The notes below the pieces were generated by a model that ran no database searches, was not told where the DNA came from, and saw nothing but the letters and a program-made list of their open reading frames with translations. The translations under genes and the position numbers were made by a program. A stretch of 45,810 nucleotides of DNA from Gammaproteobacteria bacterium. GTDB taxonomy: Bacteria; Pseudomonadota; Gammaproteobacteria; Pseudomonadales; Azotimanducaceae. Where the stretch lies: assembly GCA_002725285.1 (NCBI GenBank), contig PBRC01000051.1, forward strand, positions 1 to 45,810, given 5' to 3'. Shown one piece after another: positions 7,606 through 17,305 of this stretch; the stretch's first letter is position 1; each line of letters opens with the position of its first letter.

Positions 7606-9798
7606 TTAGTCTTCCCCCGCAGCCGCGTCTGCCGCAGCTTTCCTGTCTTCTTCAGCACGGCTGACCACATAAGCATGGATTCTCTTTGAGTCGCCTTCAT
7701 CGATCAGATCAGCAAAACCCGCCATGCCATTGGGAGCTAGAATTCCATCGAGAACGATTTCCTTGAACAGGTCATGCCTGCCTGGCTGCATCAGCCTCAA
7801 ATCAGGAACGACTCCTCCCGCCCGGACCAGCAAACCATGACAAACCGCGCATGTCTCGTGATAGAGTTTCTCTCCTCGTTGTACATCTTCTGCCGATGCC
7901 TGAAGATCCGGCTGCTCCGGAATTTTCCGATCAACCGCGGTTGGCGGCGGTAAATCAGTATTTCCACCCAGCTTAAACACCAGCAGTTTACCCCGGTTGC
8001 CATAGGTCACAGATGCCACATTGGGCAACTCACCGCTAAACAAATCCCCCCCGCCTGTGCCTGCCAGTATCGCGACATACTGAATACCATCAATTTGATA
8101 GCTCATGGGAGGTGCCAGAAAAGCCGTAAAGGAATTAAACGTCCACAGCAGTTCACCGCTGTCAGCATCAAAGGCATTGAATTCTCCCAGAGAATTACCC
8201 TGGAAAACCAAACCACCCTTTGTCGCCAGCACGCCACCGTTCCAGTAGTGAAGCTGTTCAATCGCCCAGGATTCCTCCCCGGTGAGGGGATTGAAGGCCT
8301 TTAGAATTCCTCGAGCCTTGGGTGGTACACCGGCTGCACCTATCACCTGAACGATGTTGCCAATTTCGATACCAGTGTTCCAGCCACCAACGACCCGCTT
8401 ATAGGTACCCGTCGCTTGCCACTCTTCATTCATTGCATAAGCGAGGGGGTTCTCCAGCGCGGGGATATACATGATGCCCTTTTCACTATCCCAGGACATG
8501 GCCTGCCAGTTGTGACCTCCTAACGGACCCGGCAGAATCCATTTCGCTTCAGAGATATAGTCGAGGGCCGGATCCTCAACCGGCCGACCGGTTTCCATAT
8601 CGACATGGGTCGCCCAGGTAGCGGTAACATATTTGTGAGCTCGCAGCAGGGCTCCATCTGCCCGGTCTATAACGTAGAAAAATCCATTCTTTGGCGCCTG
8701 CATCAACACCTTCCTGTCGACACCATCAACTTCCATATCCGCCAGCACCATGTCCTGTACGGCTGTATAGTCCCAGTTATCACCCGGTGTGGTCTGGTAG
8801 TACCACTTCATCTCACCCGTGTCGGCATCCAGTGCAACAATCGATGAAAGAAACAGGTTATCGCCACCGCCAGGAGAACGAATTGCACGAGTCCAGGGCG
8901 AGCCATTCCCTACACCCAGATAAACGTTGTTAAAATCAGGATCGTAAACAATCGAATTCCAGACTGTTCCGCCACCACCTATTTTCCACCATTCGCCACC
9001 CTTCCAGGTTTTTGCCGCCATCTCCATTTCAGGATGTTCAAACGGCAACGAAGGATCCCCGGGTACCGTGTAGAAGCGCCATACCTGCTCCCCTGTCTCG
9101 GTATCGTACGCGGTGACATAACCGCGAACGCCGTATTCGGCACCGCCATTGCCAATGTAGACCTTGCCATTGGCAACTCTTGGTGCGCCGGTAATCGTAT
9201 AATCCCTATCTCTGTCGATCAGGGTATTGACCCGCCAGATTTCATTACCGGTTGCTGCATCAAGAGATATTAAATAGCCATCAAGACTCGCAACATAAAC
9301 CCGTCCTTTGTAAACAGCCACACCCCGATTCACTACATCGCAACACGCCTTGCGTCCCCAGGCACCCGGCACTTTTGGGTCGTACATCCAGAGTTCCTCG
9401 CCGGTGACAGCATTAAATGCATGCACTCGACTCCAGGCACTGGATACAAACATCATGTTATCGACAATAATCGGGGTCGATTCGAGCGCCCGATTGCTCC
9501 GCATATCAGCAAACCACGCCAGTCCCAGTTCCGATACGGACTCTTTGTTTATCTGGTCAAGTGGCGAGAATCGCTGTTCCTCGTATGTCCTGCCGTAAGC
9601 CAACCAGTTGCCCGGTTCGCTGTCGGCACTGTTGATTCGCGCCTCATCAATTAAGCCTACCTTCGATGCAGCTTGCTCGACGGGCACGGGAGTCTCTGCA
9701 ACCTCTTCTTTAGGCTGTTCTTGTGTTGAAAGAACGATCAGGGTAACAACCGCAACAACGGCTGCCAGGATCAGCAGATTTCTGGAAACTGTATTCAT
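7606..9798 (-). CDS. PQQ-dependent quinohaemoprotein alcohol dehydrogenase
   Basis: The product (about 730 residues) is a type II alcohol dehydrogenase: an eight-bladed PQQ propeller fused to a C-terminal cytochrome c. Visible features are an N-terminal hydrophobic anchor or signal (8-24), the vicinal disulphide pair Cys152-Cys153 (KACCDVVNRG) that stacks on PQQ, the catalytic Asp343 in GDNWDYTAVQD, tryptophan-docking repeats, and haem-binding CAVCH at 650-654 with Met692 as likely sixth ligand. The residue two after the catalytic Asp is Thr, not Asp, which favours calcium over lanthanide. ATG 9798 is chosen because AAGGAG lies at proper spacing; the GTG at 9807 would sit on that ribosome site. 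It oxidises alcohols in the periplasm and passes electrons through its haem. No PQQ synthesis genes are present. Confidence 0.93.
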   Translation of the reverse strand: MNTVSRNLLILAAVVAVVTLIVLSTQEQPKEEVAETPVPVEQAASKVGLIDEARINSADSEPGNWLAYGRTYEEQRFSPLDQINKESVSELGLAWFADMRSNRALESTPIIVDNMMFVSSAWSRVHAFNAVTGEELWMYDPKVPGAWGRKACCDVVNRGVAVYKGRVYVASLDGYLISLDAATGNEIWRVNTLIDRDRDYTITGAPRVANGKVYIGNGGAEYGVRGYVTAYDTETGEQVWRFYTVPGDPSLPFEHPEMEMAAKTWKGGEWWKIGGGGTVWNSIVYDPDFNNVYLGVGNGSPWTRAIRSPGGGDNLFLSSIVALDADTGEMKWYYQTTPGDNWDYTAVQDMVLADMEVDGVDRKVLMQAPKNGFFYVIDRADGALLRAHKYVTATWATHVDMETGRPVEDPALDYISEAKWILPGPLGGHNWQAMSWDSEKGIMYIPALENPLAYAMNEEWQATGTYKRVVGGWNTGIEIGNIVQVIGAAGVPPKARGILKAFNPLTGEESWAIEQLHYWNGGVLATKGGLVFQGNSLGEFNAFDADSGELLWTFNSFTAFLAPPMSYQIDGIQYVAILAGTGGGDLFSGELPNVASVTYGNRGKLLVFKLGGNTDLPPPTAVDRKIPEQPDLQASAEDVQRGEKLYHETCAVCHGLLVRAGGVVPDLRLMQPGRHDLFKEIVLDGILAPNGMAGFADLIDEGDSKRIHAYVVSRAEEDRKAAADAAAGED

Positions 9799-10776
9799 GG
9801 CTCTCACTCCTTCCTTTCTTGTTATTCGACGGGGCTAATCGCGCTGGCCGTTCCGCATAGTAATATTATCTGTGATCTGTCTGCAAACCACATGAGATCA
9901 TAAAAAAACTGAACATAATCCATGTACCCTGAAATTCCCAACAACCCAATTAAGCTGCCACCATGACGAGCCAGAGCTCTTTGCCTAAGATGAGAATTTA
10001 GAATCTCTTTACCCTGGGCAGAATGGCACTTGCCTGAGTGATCTTACGTCGTTCCGGTTCCAGGTTTTTGATATCACATCTTGCATGCACTTAGAAGCAA
10101 CATCCACTAAACACGATCAGGGCAACCTCCTCGAGAGCGAAACCGACTATATAAATCTCGCTACCATCTAATTAAACAACAACAATCGTGAAAGGCTGGT
10201 GCTGGCTAACAGAAGTCGCTATGACTACTACATTCTCATATGAGCTATAACCACGACTTTCCAACGGTACTCAAAGCTGCAAAAAAGCATATATAAACCA
10301 CCATTGATGATGACCTGATGACAATGTATACAGCCTGCATCGACCAACAACCGGATAAAGGGGCTGAGATCACCTGTCATGCTTGAGTCAATAAAGCTCA
10401 GGACCGACTACAGCAACTGGTCTCCGGTGAAGGGAGCGAGTTGCCCTGGGTGCCGGATGAAAAGAATCACGTAATTGCAGAGACTCTGCCCCAGGCCACT
10501 ACCAGAAAATTTGAGATCAAGTCACACCCAGCACAGACCATGAATGTCTGCAGTCCAAAGAACGCCAGGAAACACTTGCCACACCCGTCCACATGATTAA
10601 CAGCAAACCTTCCAGACTCGCAACGAGTCAATGACACACAATGTACTAACCATCTGCAGTAACAACGGTTAGTATTAATAGCGCAGGTGATGATCAAGTG
10701 CATTCCATACACAAGATGTAGGTGGAACGTCGTCTGGATCTCGCTGACATCAATCAAGAATAATGAGAATAAAAAT
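9799..10776. other. Long intergenic stretch with possible decayed coding remnant
   Basis: No intact gene is seen between the divergent PQQ dehydrogenase and the monooxygenase. On the plus strand, 10297-10596 reads as one frame of about 100 codons broken only by a TGA at 10384; the second part contains LQQLVSGEGSELPWVPDEKN. I do not recognise it and codon quality is mediocre, so it may be a decayed gene or chance. The segment should also contain both divergent promoters; none was convincingly identified. Confidence 0.4.
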
Positions 10777-12636
10777 ATGTCAATCCAAACAGACCCTGAG
10801 ACTGGATTAAAAATATTCAATACTCGTGCTGCCAAGGCAACCGAAAAAATTACCGGCAGCGGCTACTCACTGGTTGAAGACGAGTCACTCAAGACACTTC
10901 CACCCCCTCCCCCTGGTGCAGTTTTCGATGCTGAGGAGCAGGCGAAATATCGCGAGTTTAAAGAGGCAAGAAAAGGTGCTGCCGACTACATGGCCATGGA
11001 GGGTGAGTTCAGCAAGTACCTTGAAGACGTCTATTCATCAGACCCGGTACCCAGAGAAGCACTCACTGACGAATGTGAAATCCTGGTGGTGGGGGCAGGC
11101 TTTGCCGGTCTTCTACTCTGGCACAAACTCCGCGAGGCTGGATTTAATGATGTGAGGTTCTGCGAGAAAGGTGGCGATGTTGGAGGAACCTGGTACTGGA
11201 ATCGGTATCCCGGAATAGCCTGTGATGTCGAGTCCTATAGTTATCTCCCCCTGCTGGAGGAGATGGGTTACGTACCGACGATGAAGTTCGCCTCGGGATT
11301 CGAAATTATGGAGTACTGCCAAAACATGGCTGAGAAATTCAACTTCTATGATCACTGCCTTTTCCACACGACGGTTGAAAAAACCGACTGGGATGAAGCA
11401 ACTGGAAGATGGACTGTCTCAACAGACCGCGGTGATCAAATGCGAGCAAGGTTTGTGGTCCTTGCCAACGGTATTCTGACAACACCAAAACTGGCCAGAA
11501 TCGGCGGTATGGAGAAATTTAAAGGGGATTCTTTTCACACTTCCCGCTGGAACTACACTGTCGATTTGAAAGACAAGACTGTCGGTATTATTGGTACGGG
11601 TGCGACGGCCGTTCAGGTTGTCCCGGAACTCGCGAAAATTGTAAAAGAACTCTACGTCTTCCAGCGCACGCCTTCTTCTATTGACGTTCGTGATCAGCGC
11701 GAAACCACCGAGGAGGAGATCAATACCTGGCGCAAGGAACCAGGCTGGGCTAAAGCCAGACGGGCGAGGTTCGCCAGAATATCTGAAGGCCGAACCGCAT
11801 TGAAAGCGAACGACGACTACCTGGCGGGTAAGGTCGATGATTTCAAAGTGCGCAAAGTGTACTCGAAAGAGTTATCCCCGGAACAGCTGACCCAGAAGCA
11901 GTTGGACACCAACTACCGCATCATGGAGCAAATTCGTGCCCGGGTTGACGCCATCGTTGAGGATCCTGAAACCGCAGCCGCACTGAAACCCTATTACCCA
12001 TACGGGTGCAAAAGACCGACTTTTCACGATGAGTATCTGCCAGCTTTTAACAAGTCCCATGTAAAACTCGTCGACACCGCACCTCGAGGTGTCAGTCAGA
12101 TAAATGAAAAGGGTGTTGTACACGACGGGACCGAATATCCACTGGATGTGCTGATTTACGCGACAGGATTTCAATGGATGGCAACTTCAACATTTAACAT
12201 GATTACTGGTCGCGATGGAATTTCACTGACTGAAAAGTGGCAGTCACAGGGGACAAAGACATTCCTTGGCCTACACAGCAACGGCTTTCCTAATCTGTTT
12301 ATCATCTCCGGACCTCAAGGTGGGGGCGGTAGTTTCAACTTCACAAATGCGATCGAAGAGCACGGTGATTACGTCGTCTGGATGCTCTCAACCATGCGCG
12401 AGCGAGACGCTGGTATTGTTGATGTCAGGAAAGAACCAGAAAAGAAGTATGCAGAGCACTGTCGGATTGCCGACATAAACAGCGCACCCTTACGGGATTG
12501 TATTTCCTACTACAACGGACACGGAGACGCTGAACCCGGCAGCCTTGCCTACTACGGCGGAGGTCACTGGCACAAATTCCGAATCGCGGCACAGGAAACC
12601 CTGGATCCCTATATTTTTGAGCCTGTCCGTGACTAG
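10777..12636 (+). CDS. Baeyer-Villiger (flavin-containing) monooxygenase
   Basis: The 619-residue product is a class B flavoprotein monooxygenase using NADPH, FAD and O2 to turn ketones into esters or lactones. The Baeyer-Villiger fingerprint FxGxxxHxxxW is complete: FKGDSFHTSRW at 248-258. It lies between two Rossmann motifs, VVGAGFAG (104-111, FAD) and IGTGATA (272-278, NADPH). GGTWYWNRYPG follows the first, as in proven members. An N-terminal extension of about 100 residues makes it long, resembling the cyclopentadecanone and 4-hydroxyacetophenone enzymes rather than cyclohexanone monooxygenase. ATG 10777 is chosen; the upstream in-frame ATG at 10687 would add an unlike 30-residue leader. 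The next gene, a GMC oxidoreductase, begins 38 bases later and is probably co-transcribed. Confidence 0.93.
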   Translation: MSIQTDPETGLKIFNTRAAKATEKITGSGYSLVEDESLKTLPPPPPGAVFDAEEQAKYREFKEARKGAADYMAMEGEFSKYLEDVYSSDPVPREALTDECEILVVGAGFAGLLLWHKLREAGFNDVRFCEKGGDVGGTWYWNRYPGIACDVESYSYLPLLEEMGYVPTMKFASGFEIMEYCQNMAEKFNFYDHCLFHTTVEKTDWDEATGRWTVSTDRGDQMRARFVVLANGILTTPKLARIGGMEKFKGDSFHTSRWNYTVDLKDKTVGIIGTGATAVQVVPELAKIVKELYVFQRTPSSIDVRDQRETTEEEINTWRKEPGWAKARRARFARISEGRTALKANDDYLAGKVDDFKVRKVYSKELSPEQLTQKQLDTNYRIMEQIRARVDAIVEDPETAAALKPYYPYGCKRPTFHDEYLPAFNKSHVKLVDTAPRGVSQINEKGVVHDGTEYPLDVLIYATGFQWMATSTFNMITGRDGISLTEKWQSQGTKTFLGLHSNGFPNLFIISGPQGGGGSFNFTNAIEEHGDYVVWMLSTMRERDAGIVDVRKEPEKKYAEHCRIADINSAPLRDCISYYNGHGDAEPGSLAYYGGGHWHKFRIAAQETLDPYIFEPVRD

Positions 12637-12674
12637 GAATCTGCTGGACCGCTGATTATCTGGAGAGGAGCAGC

Positions 12675-14279
12675 ATGTCTGAAGATATCGTCGATGTACT
12701 GATTATCGGGGCTGGTGCTTCCGGTGCAGCTATGGCATGGAGCCTTGCAGACACACGCATGAGAATTCTCTGCCTGGAACAGGGTGGCTGGATCAATCCC
12801 GCGGAGTATCCAGCGACAAGGAAGAACTGGGAGAGACCTCCTTCCCGGGACTTTCACATCAACCCCAATGTGCGTCAACTCAAGACTGACTATCCGATCA
12901 ATGATGAGAACTCACCCATTTCCGTCGTCAATTTCAACGCGGTGGGTGGGAGTACCATTCTCTATGCTGCCCATTTTCCGCGCTTTCACCCTTCTGATTT
13001 CAGGGTCAGAACACAAGACGGCGTCGCTGATGACTGGCCGATCAGCTACGAGCAGCTTGAGCCTTTCTATGCCGAAAATGATCGCATGATGGGCGTATCA
13101 GGTCTGCCGGGTGACCCTGCATATCCACCGAAAAATCCTCCTCTTCCACCCCTGCCTTTAGGTCGTGTCGGGGAAACCGTCGCCAGGGGATACAACAAAC
13201 TTGGCTGGCACTGGTGGCCATCAGACAGCGCCATTACTTCTCGACAATATGAGGGTCGCGATCAGTGTATTAATCTCGGTGCATGCACGTCAGGCTGCCC
13301 TCAAGGTGCCAAGGCGAGTGTCGATGTAACTTACTGGCCGGAAGCACTGAGGAAAGGCGTTGAAATCAAAACCCACTGCAGAGTGCGTGAAATAACCGTT
13401 GACAAGAAAGGCATGGCAACAGGTGTCATCTACTTTGACGAAGATGGTAACGAATGCAGGCAACGCGCCGAGGTCGTAGTGCTGGCATGCAACGGCGTCG
13501 GCACACCCAGACTGCTCCTAAATTCAACGTCTGAAATGTTCCCGGACGGACTGGCAAATCGCAGCGGTCTCGTTGGACACAACCTAATGTTCCATCCTAC
13601 CGGCGGCGCACAAGGGCTGTTCGAGCAACCGCTTGATGGACATATGGGACCTCAGGGATGTTGCATCCTCAGTCATGAGTTTTACGAAACGGACCTCGCC
13701 CGGGATTATGTCCGCGGGTACACGATGCAGATTACAAGAAGCACTGGGCCTGTTGTAACTGCCCTAACAGGAACGAGAAACGGTGACATACCCTGGGGTG
13801 CCGCGCATCACGATGCCTTCGCCGGTCGATTCGATCATACTGCCAGTGTCGGCATCTTGTGTGAGGATTTACCGGAGGATCACAACCGTGTAACCCTTGA
13901 TCCGAACCTGGTGGATTCCGACGGCATCCCGGCGCCAAAGATTGACTATCGGATCAGTGAAAACAGCATGAAGATGTTGAAGCATGGTCAGGAGAGGGCC
14001 AGGAAGGTTCTGGCGGCTGCCGGCGCAAAAGAAATCCGCACATACGGCCCTGCGAGACTCGCGGGCTGGCACCTGATGGGGACCGCACGGATGGGTTCAG
14101 ACCCGGGCAATTCAGTTGTCAACGACCGGGGACGCTGTCACGATGTTCGTAATCTGTTCATTGTCGATGGCAGCATATTTGTGACTTCAGCTTCCGTGAA
14201 TCCGACCAGCACGATTCAGGCACTTGCTTTGTACGTGGCAGATTCGATGAAAAGAAATCTTGCGAATCTGTTTGATTAG
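12675..14279 (+). CDS. GMC-family FAD oxidoreductase (gluconate/alcohol dehydrogenase-like)
   Basis: The 534-residue protein has an N-terminal FAD motif, IGAGASGAAMAWSL (11-24), and the C-terminal GMC module WHLMGTARMG followed by SIFVTSASVNPTSTIQALAL. The middle holds CINLGACTSGCPQGAKAS with Cys198, Cys204 and Cys208, a pattern shared with membrane gluconate 2-dehydrogenase catalytic subunits and related alcohol dehydrogenases. GAGGAG precedes the ATG. It likely oxidises an alcohol to a ketone or aldehyde. Placed directly behind a Baeyer-Villiger enzyme, it could supply the ketone, or oxidise the alcohol released from the ester. No gluconate dehydrogenase small subunit or cytochrome gene follows, so its electron acceptor is unclear. 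Confidence 0.9.
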   Translation: MSEDIVDVLIIGAGASGAAMAWSLADTRMRILCLEQGGWINPAEYPATRKNWERPPSRDFHINPNVRQLKTDYPINDENSPISVVNFNAVGGSTILYAAHFPRFHPSDFRVRTQDGVADDWPISYEQLEPFYAENDRMMGVSGLPGDPAYPPKNPPLPPLPLGRVGETVARGYNKLGWHWWPSDSAITSRQYEGRDQCINLGACTSGCPQGAKASVDVTYWPEALRKGVEIKTHCRVREITVDKKGMATGVIYFDEDGNECRQRAEVVVLACNGVGTPRLLLNSTSEMFPDGLANRSGLVGHNLMFHPTGGAQGLFEQPLDGHMGPQGCCILSHEFYETDLARDYVRGYTMQITRSTGPVVTALTGTRNGDIPWGAAHHDAFAGRFDHTASVGILCEDLPEDHNRVTLDPNLVDSDGIPAPKIDYRISENSMKMLKHGQERARKVLAAAGAKEIRTYGPARLAGWHLMGTARMGSDPGNSVVNDRGRCHDVRNLFIVDGSIFVTSASVNPTSTIQALALYVADSMKRNLANLFD

Positions 14280-14344
14280 TTATCCAAGGGGTTTGGGATG
14301 CACCCCGGCATTCGCGTCGCCTGGACAACCGCTTGAACTCGTTA

Positions 14345-14379
14345 GGAACACACCAGGGACGTAAAGAGTTGTGTGTTCC
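14345..14379. terminator. Possible hairpin after the BVMO-GMC pair
   Basis: GGAACACAC at 14345-14353 pairs perfectly with GTGTGTTCC at 14371-14379 across a 17-base loop, 65 bases after the GMC stop. No U-tract follows, so a classic Rho-independent terminator is not supported. It may be an end-of-transcript structure or chance. Confidence 0.3.
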
Positions 14380-14435
14380 GAAATACTCTCATAGAGTGTT
14401 AACCTTGGCATAATCCCTGTAAGCAAGGAATTAAA

Positions 14436-15512
14436 ATGCGACTTACCCAATTAACAGGAAATATTCTGATAATGATCCTATTGGGATGTGGCAGTTACAA
14501 TGCGTTCTCGGATAACAAGGACATGACTATGGAAGACCCAGCAGTAGAAGGGGTGACATTTCGATTCATCGAGACAAACGGTATTCGCATGCGTGTCGCC
14601 GAAGCAGGTGACGATGGTCCGCTTGTGCTTCTGGCTCACGGCTGGCCGGAGTCCTGGTATTCATGGCGACACCAGATTCCCGCTCTGGCTGGCGCAGGAT
14701 TTCGAGTCGTGGTTCCCGAGATGCGAGGTTATGGTCAGACCGATGCACCTGAAGCGGTGGATGACTATGACATCGTGCACCTTGCCGCAGATATGGTTGG
14801 TGTACTGGATGCCCTCGGCGAGGAAAAAGCAACTATGGTCGGGCACGACTGGGGCTCGGTGGTTGCCTACAGCAGCGTATTGCTGCATCCGGATCGATTC
14901 TCAAGCCTGGTGCTGATGAGCGTGCCTTACAGCGGCCGGGCTGCCGAGGATCCCATGGATTCCATGAAAGCTGGATTTGGTGACAATTTTTTCTACATCC
15001 TCTATCACAATGAAGCAGGAGGAGTCGCAGAGAAAGAATATGACAGTGATCCGCGTGGATTACTGAGCCGACTCTATCTGTCACCTGACTCGCCTCGCGA
15101 AGATCCTGTCATCACTGATCCAAAGCGTGCTGCAGGCGGCTGGATTCCACGCCTCGGTGCAGCGAAAGAGTTGCCAGACTGGTTAACGCAGACGGATCTT
15201 GACTACTATGTGGCGCAGTTTGAGAAAACCGGATTTCGCGGTGGCGTCAATTATTACCGGAACTTCCAGAGGAACTGGAAGATCACTGAACATCTCTCTG
15301 GTGCGAAGATAGAAGTACCTACCCTATTTGTAGCGGGTGAACAGGATATGGTAATCGGCGGCGCCAACGCCGAGACGTTGAAGGGCATGATGGGTAATTT
15401 TATCCCTGACTTGAGAGACGTTGTTCTGGTGCCGGATATTGGGCACTGGATTCAACAGGAAGAACCCGCTGCAACCAATAAAGCCCTTCTGGAATTTCTG
15501 CGGGGTCTTTGA
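14436..15512 (+). CDS. Epoxide hydrolase-like alpha/beta hydrolase with lipoprotein-like signal
   Basis: The 358-residue protein is an alpha/beta hydrolase of the soluble epoxide hydrolase type. The oxyanion motif HGWPESWYSWRHQ starts at His68; the nucleophile elbow GHDWGS puts Asp138 in the nucleophile position (Asp, rather than Ser as in esterases); the catalytic His is in PDIGHWIQQEEP near 340. The N-terminus ILIMILLGCGSYN ends in Cys18 and resembles a lipobox, although Leu at -2 is less usual. If real, the enzyme is exported and lipid-anchored, which is uncommon for this family. Haloalkane dehalogenases share the Asp nucleophile, but the WPESWYSWR stretch favours epoxide hydrolase. Its stop overlaps the next gene's start. 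Confidence 0.88.
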   Translation: MRLTQLTGNILIMILLGCGSYNAFSDNKDMTMEDPAVEGVTFRFIETNGIRMRVAEAGDDGPLVLLAHGWPESWYSWRHQIPALAGAGFRVVVPEMRGYGQTDAPEAVDDYDIVHLAADMVGVLDALGEEKATMVGHDWGSVVAYSSVLLHPDRFSSLVLMSVPYSGRAAEDPMDSMKAGFGDNFFYILYHNEAGGVAEKEYDSDPRGLLSRLYLSPDSPREDPVITDPKRAAGGWIPRLGAAKELPDWLTQTDLDYYVAQFEKTGFRGGVNYYRNFQRNWKITEHLSGAKIEVPTLFVAGEQDMVIGGANAETLKGMMGNFIPDLRDVVLVPDIGHWIQQEEPAATNKALLEFLRGL

Positions 15513-16282
15513 ATCAATTTGCCGGACAGGATTCTTATCGGAGAAGGCACGTAGACGAGACAACTCACCCTGATCGGGTCATCAAGATCAATAACGCGCA
15601 AAATGTTCGTGATCTCGGCGGTTATACCACCAATGACGGCAGGCAAACCCGCTGGGGCAGCCTGGTTCGTTCCGGGGACATGGATCAGTTGACAAAGGCT
15701 GATCAGGATTTCCTTATCGACTACGGTATTAATACTGTTATTGATCTGAGAATGAAGTGGGAGATCGCCGATGCACCTAACGTTTTCTCCAGGTCGCAGC
15801 GAGTCAATTTCGTCATGCATGATTTCTGGGGTGACCGCTTCGACGACTACCGCTCAAAGCGAAAGAAAGTCGCGCCAGAGGTAAAACTGTCAGACCTTTA
15901 TTGCAGTGGACTGATCGAGTCGGGCTTTATCATGGCTGATATTATGCGGACCATTGCAGACAGTCTAAACAACGGTTTCGCATTTCAGTGCCGTTCAGGC
16001 AAAGACCGGACCGGTATGGTTGCGGCGATCCTGCTGGCAGTCGCTGGTGTTCCAAATGATGTCATTTGCGCTGACTACGCTCTGACGGCTTCTCTTGTTG
16101 AAACAGACAAGAATGTGGATCCCAAGCAACCGGGCATGTATCTGAAGGGCTGCTCTCCTCAAACCATGGCCCTGACGCTTGAATTTCTTGCCGGGCGGTT
16201 TTCAAGCATTCCTGGCTATCTGCTCCACCTGGGCGTCACCGAGGCACAGATTGATCGCATTCGTGACAAGATTCTGGACTGA
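15509..16282 (+). CDS. Tyrosine-specific protein phosphatase-like (Y_phosphatase3)
   Basis: The 257-residue protein carries NVRDLGGY (32-39) and the P-loop FQCRSGKDRTGM, where Cys161 and Arg167 form the CX5R nucleophile loop of dual-specificity and bacterial tyrosine phosphatases. It starts at TTG 15509, whose bases overlap the previous TGA (TTGA); the next in-frame ATG is at residue 58, after the conserved N-terminal motif. No signal peptide is seen. Members remove phosphate from protein tyrosines or from phosphoinositides. Coupling to an epoxide hydrolase gene is odd; a shared metabolic role is not evident. Confidence 0.88.
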   Translation: MNQFAGQDSYRRRHVDETTHPDRVIKINNAQNVRDLGGYTTNDGRQTRWGSLVRSGDMDQLTKADQDFLIDYGINTVIDLRMKWEIADAPNVFSRSQRVNFVMHDFWGDRFDDYRSKRKKVAPEVKLSDLYCSGLIESGFIMADIMRTIADSLNNGFAFQCRSGKDRTGMVAAILLAVAGVPNDVICADYALTASLVETDKNVDPKQPGMYLKGCSPQTMALTLEFLAGRFSSIPGYLLHLGVTEAQIDRIRDKILD

Positions 16283-16333
16283 TCAGAAATCATTCCGGAC
16301 TCAGGCACGAATGCAATTGATTAAGACTGTCCA

Positions 16334-17305
16334 TCAGGCAAATGAGGCTAGTCGCTCCTTGATGATTTCGTCAGCACCATCGACGATTCTATCGATCAGT
16401 TCCTGGCAGGTTGGGATATCGTGGATCAGACCAGCGACCATGCCGCAACTCCAGGCACCGACGTCCATCGTACCTTCCTGCATGATCTTCGGATAAACAC
16501 CCCCGACCTGTTCTGCAATATCTTCAATGCCGAGACTGTCACCTTTCTCTTTCTCAACCGCCATGATCTTCTCAACAGCGACATTATTCATTACTCGTTC
16601 GGTATTTCGCAGTGAACGCATGATAAGCCGGGTATCGAGTTCACTCGCATTAACAATGGCTTCCTTCACGTTCTGGTGGACGGGAGCTTCCGTGGTGGCA
16701 ATAAATCTCGTCCCCATATTGATACCATCGGCACCAAGCGCCAGTGCCGCTACCAGTTGCTGTGCATTACCGATCCCACCTGAGGCGACGAATGGAATAC
16801 TCAGCTCTTCAGCTGCACGTGGCAGCAGAATCATGTTTGGGATATCGTCCTCACCGGGATGACCGCCACATTCAAAACCATCTACGCTCACGGCATCGCA
16901 GCCAATATTCTCGGCTTTGAGTGAATGACGGACCGAGGTGCATTTGTGAATGACCTTGATATCAGCACCCTTCAACACCGGCATGAAGGACTCAGGACTC
17001 CGCCCCGCTGTTTCTACTATCTTTACGCCACCTTCGATGGTGGCCTGTATATATCCCGGATAGTCTGGCGAAGCGAACCCCGGCAGAAAAGTAAGATTGA
17101 CGCCAATTGGTTTATCGGTCATTTCCCTGCAACGTGCAATCTCCTTTGCCAGATCATCGGGACTCGGCTGCGTCAGGGCGGTGATTATCCCGAGACCACC
17201 TGCATTGGATACGGCTGCCGCCATCTCTGCCAGGCCAACATAGTGCATGCCTCCCTGAATAACCGGATGTTCTATCCCGAATAGTTCAGTAATTCGTGTT
17301 TTCAT
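16334..17305 (-). CDS. Nitronate monooxygenase (2-nitropropane dioxygenase family)
   Basis: The 323-residue FMN-binding TIM-barrel protein begins MKTRITELFGIEHPVIQGGMHYVGLAEMAAAVSNAGGLGIITA, the classic start of the nitronate monooxygenase family. IPFVASGGIGNAQQLVAALALGADGINMGTRF holds the phosphate-binding region. Such enzymes oxidise alkyl nitronates to carbonyls plus nitrite; many members have other FMN-linked tasks, and FabK-type enoyl reductases share the fold. GGAGG lies before the ATG. It is convergent with the phosphatase gene and alone on its strand apart from the permeases upstream. Confidence 0.88.
   Translation of the reverse strand: MKTRITELFGIEHPVIQGGMHYVGLAEMAAAVSNAGGLGIITALTQPSPDDLAKEIARCREMTDKPIGVNLTFLPGFASPDYPGYIQATIEGGVKIVETAGRSPESFMPVLKGADIKVIHKCTSVRHSLKAENIGCDAVSVDGFECGGHPGEDDIPNMILLPRAAEELSIPFVASGGIGNAQQLVAALALGADGINMGTRFIATTEAPVHQNVKEAIVNASELDTRLIMRSLRNTERVMNNVAVEKIMAVEKEKGDSLGIEDIAEQVGGVYPKIMQEGTMDVGAWSCGMVAGLIHDIPTCQELIDRIVDGADEIIKERLASFA

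Noticed and set aside
7606-9798. Lanthanide-dependent (XoxF-like) dehydrogenase
   Set aside because: The residue two positions after the catalytic Asp343 is Thr, not Asp, and the C-terminal cytochrome c domain fits a type II calcium enzyme.
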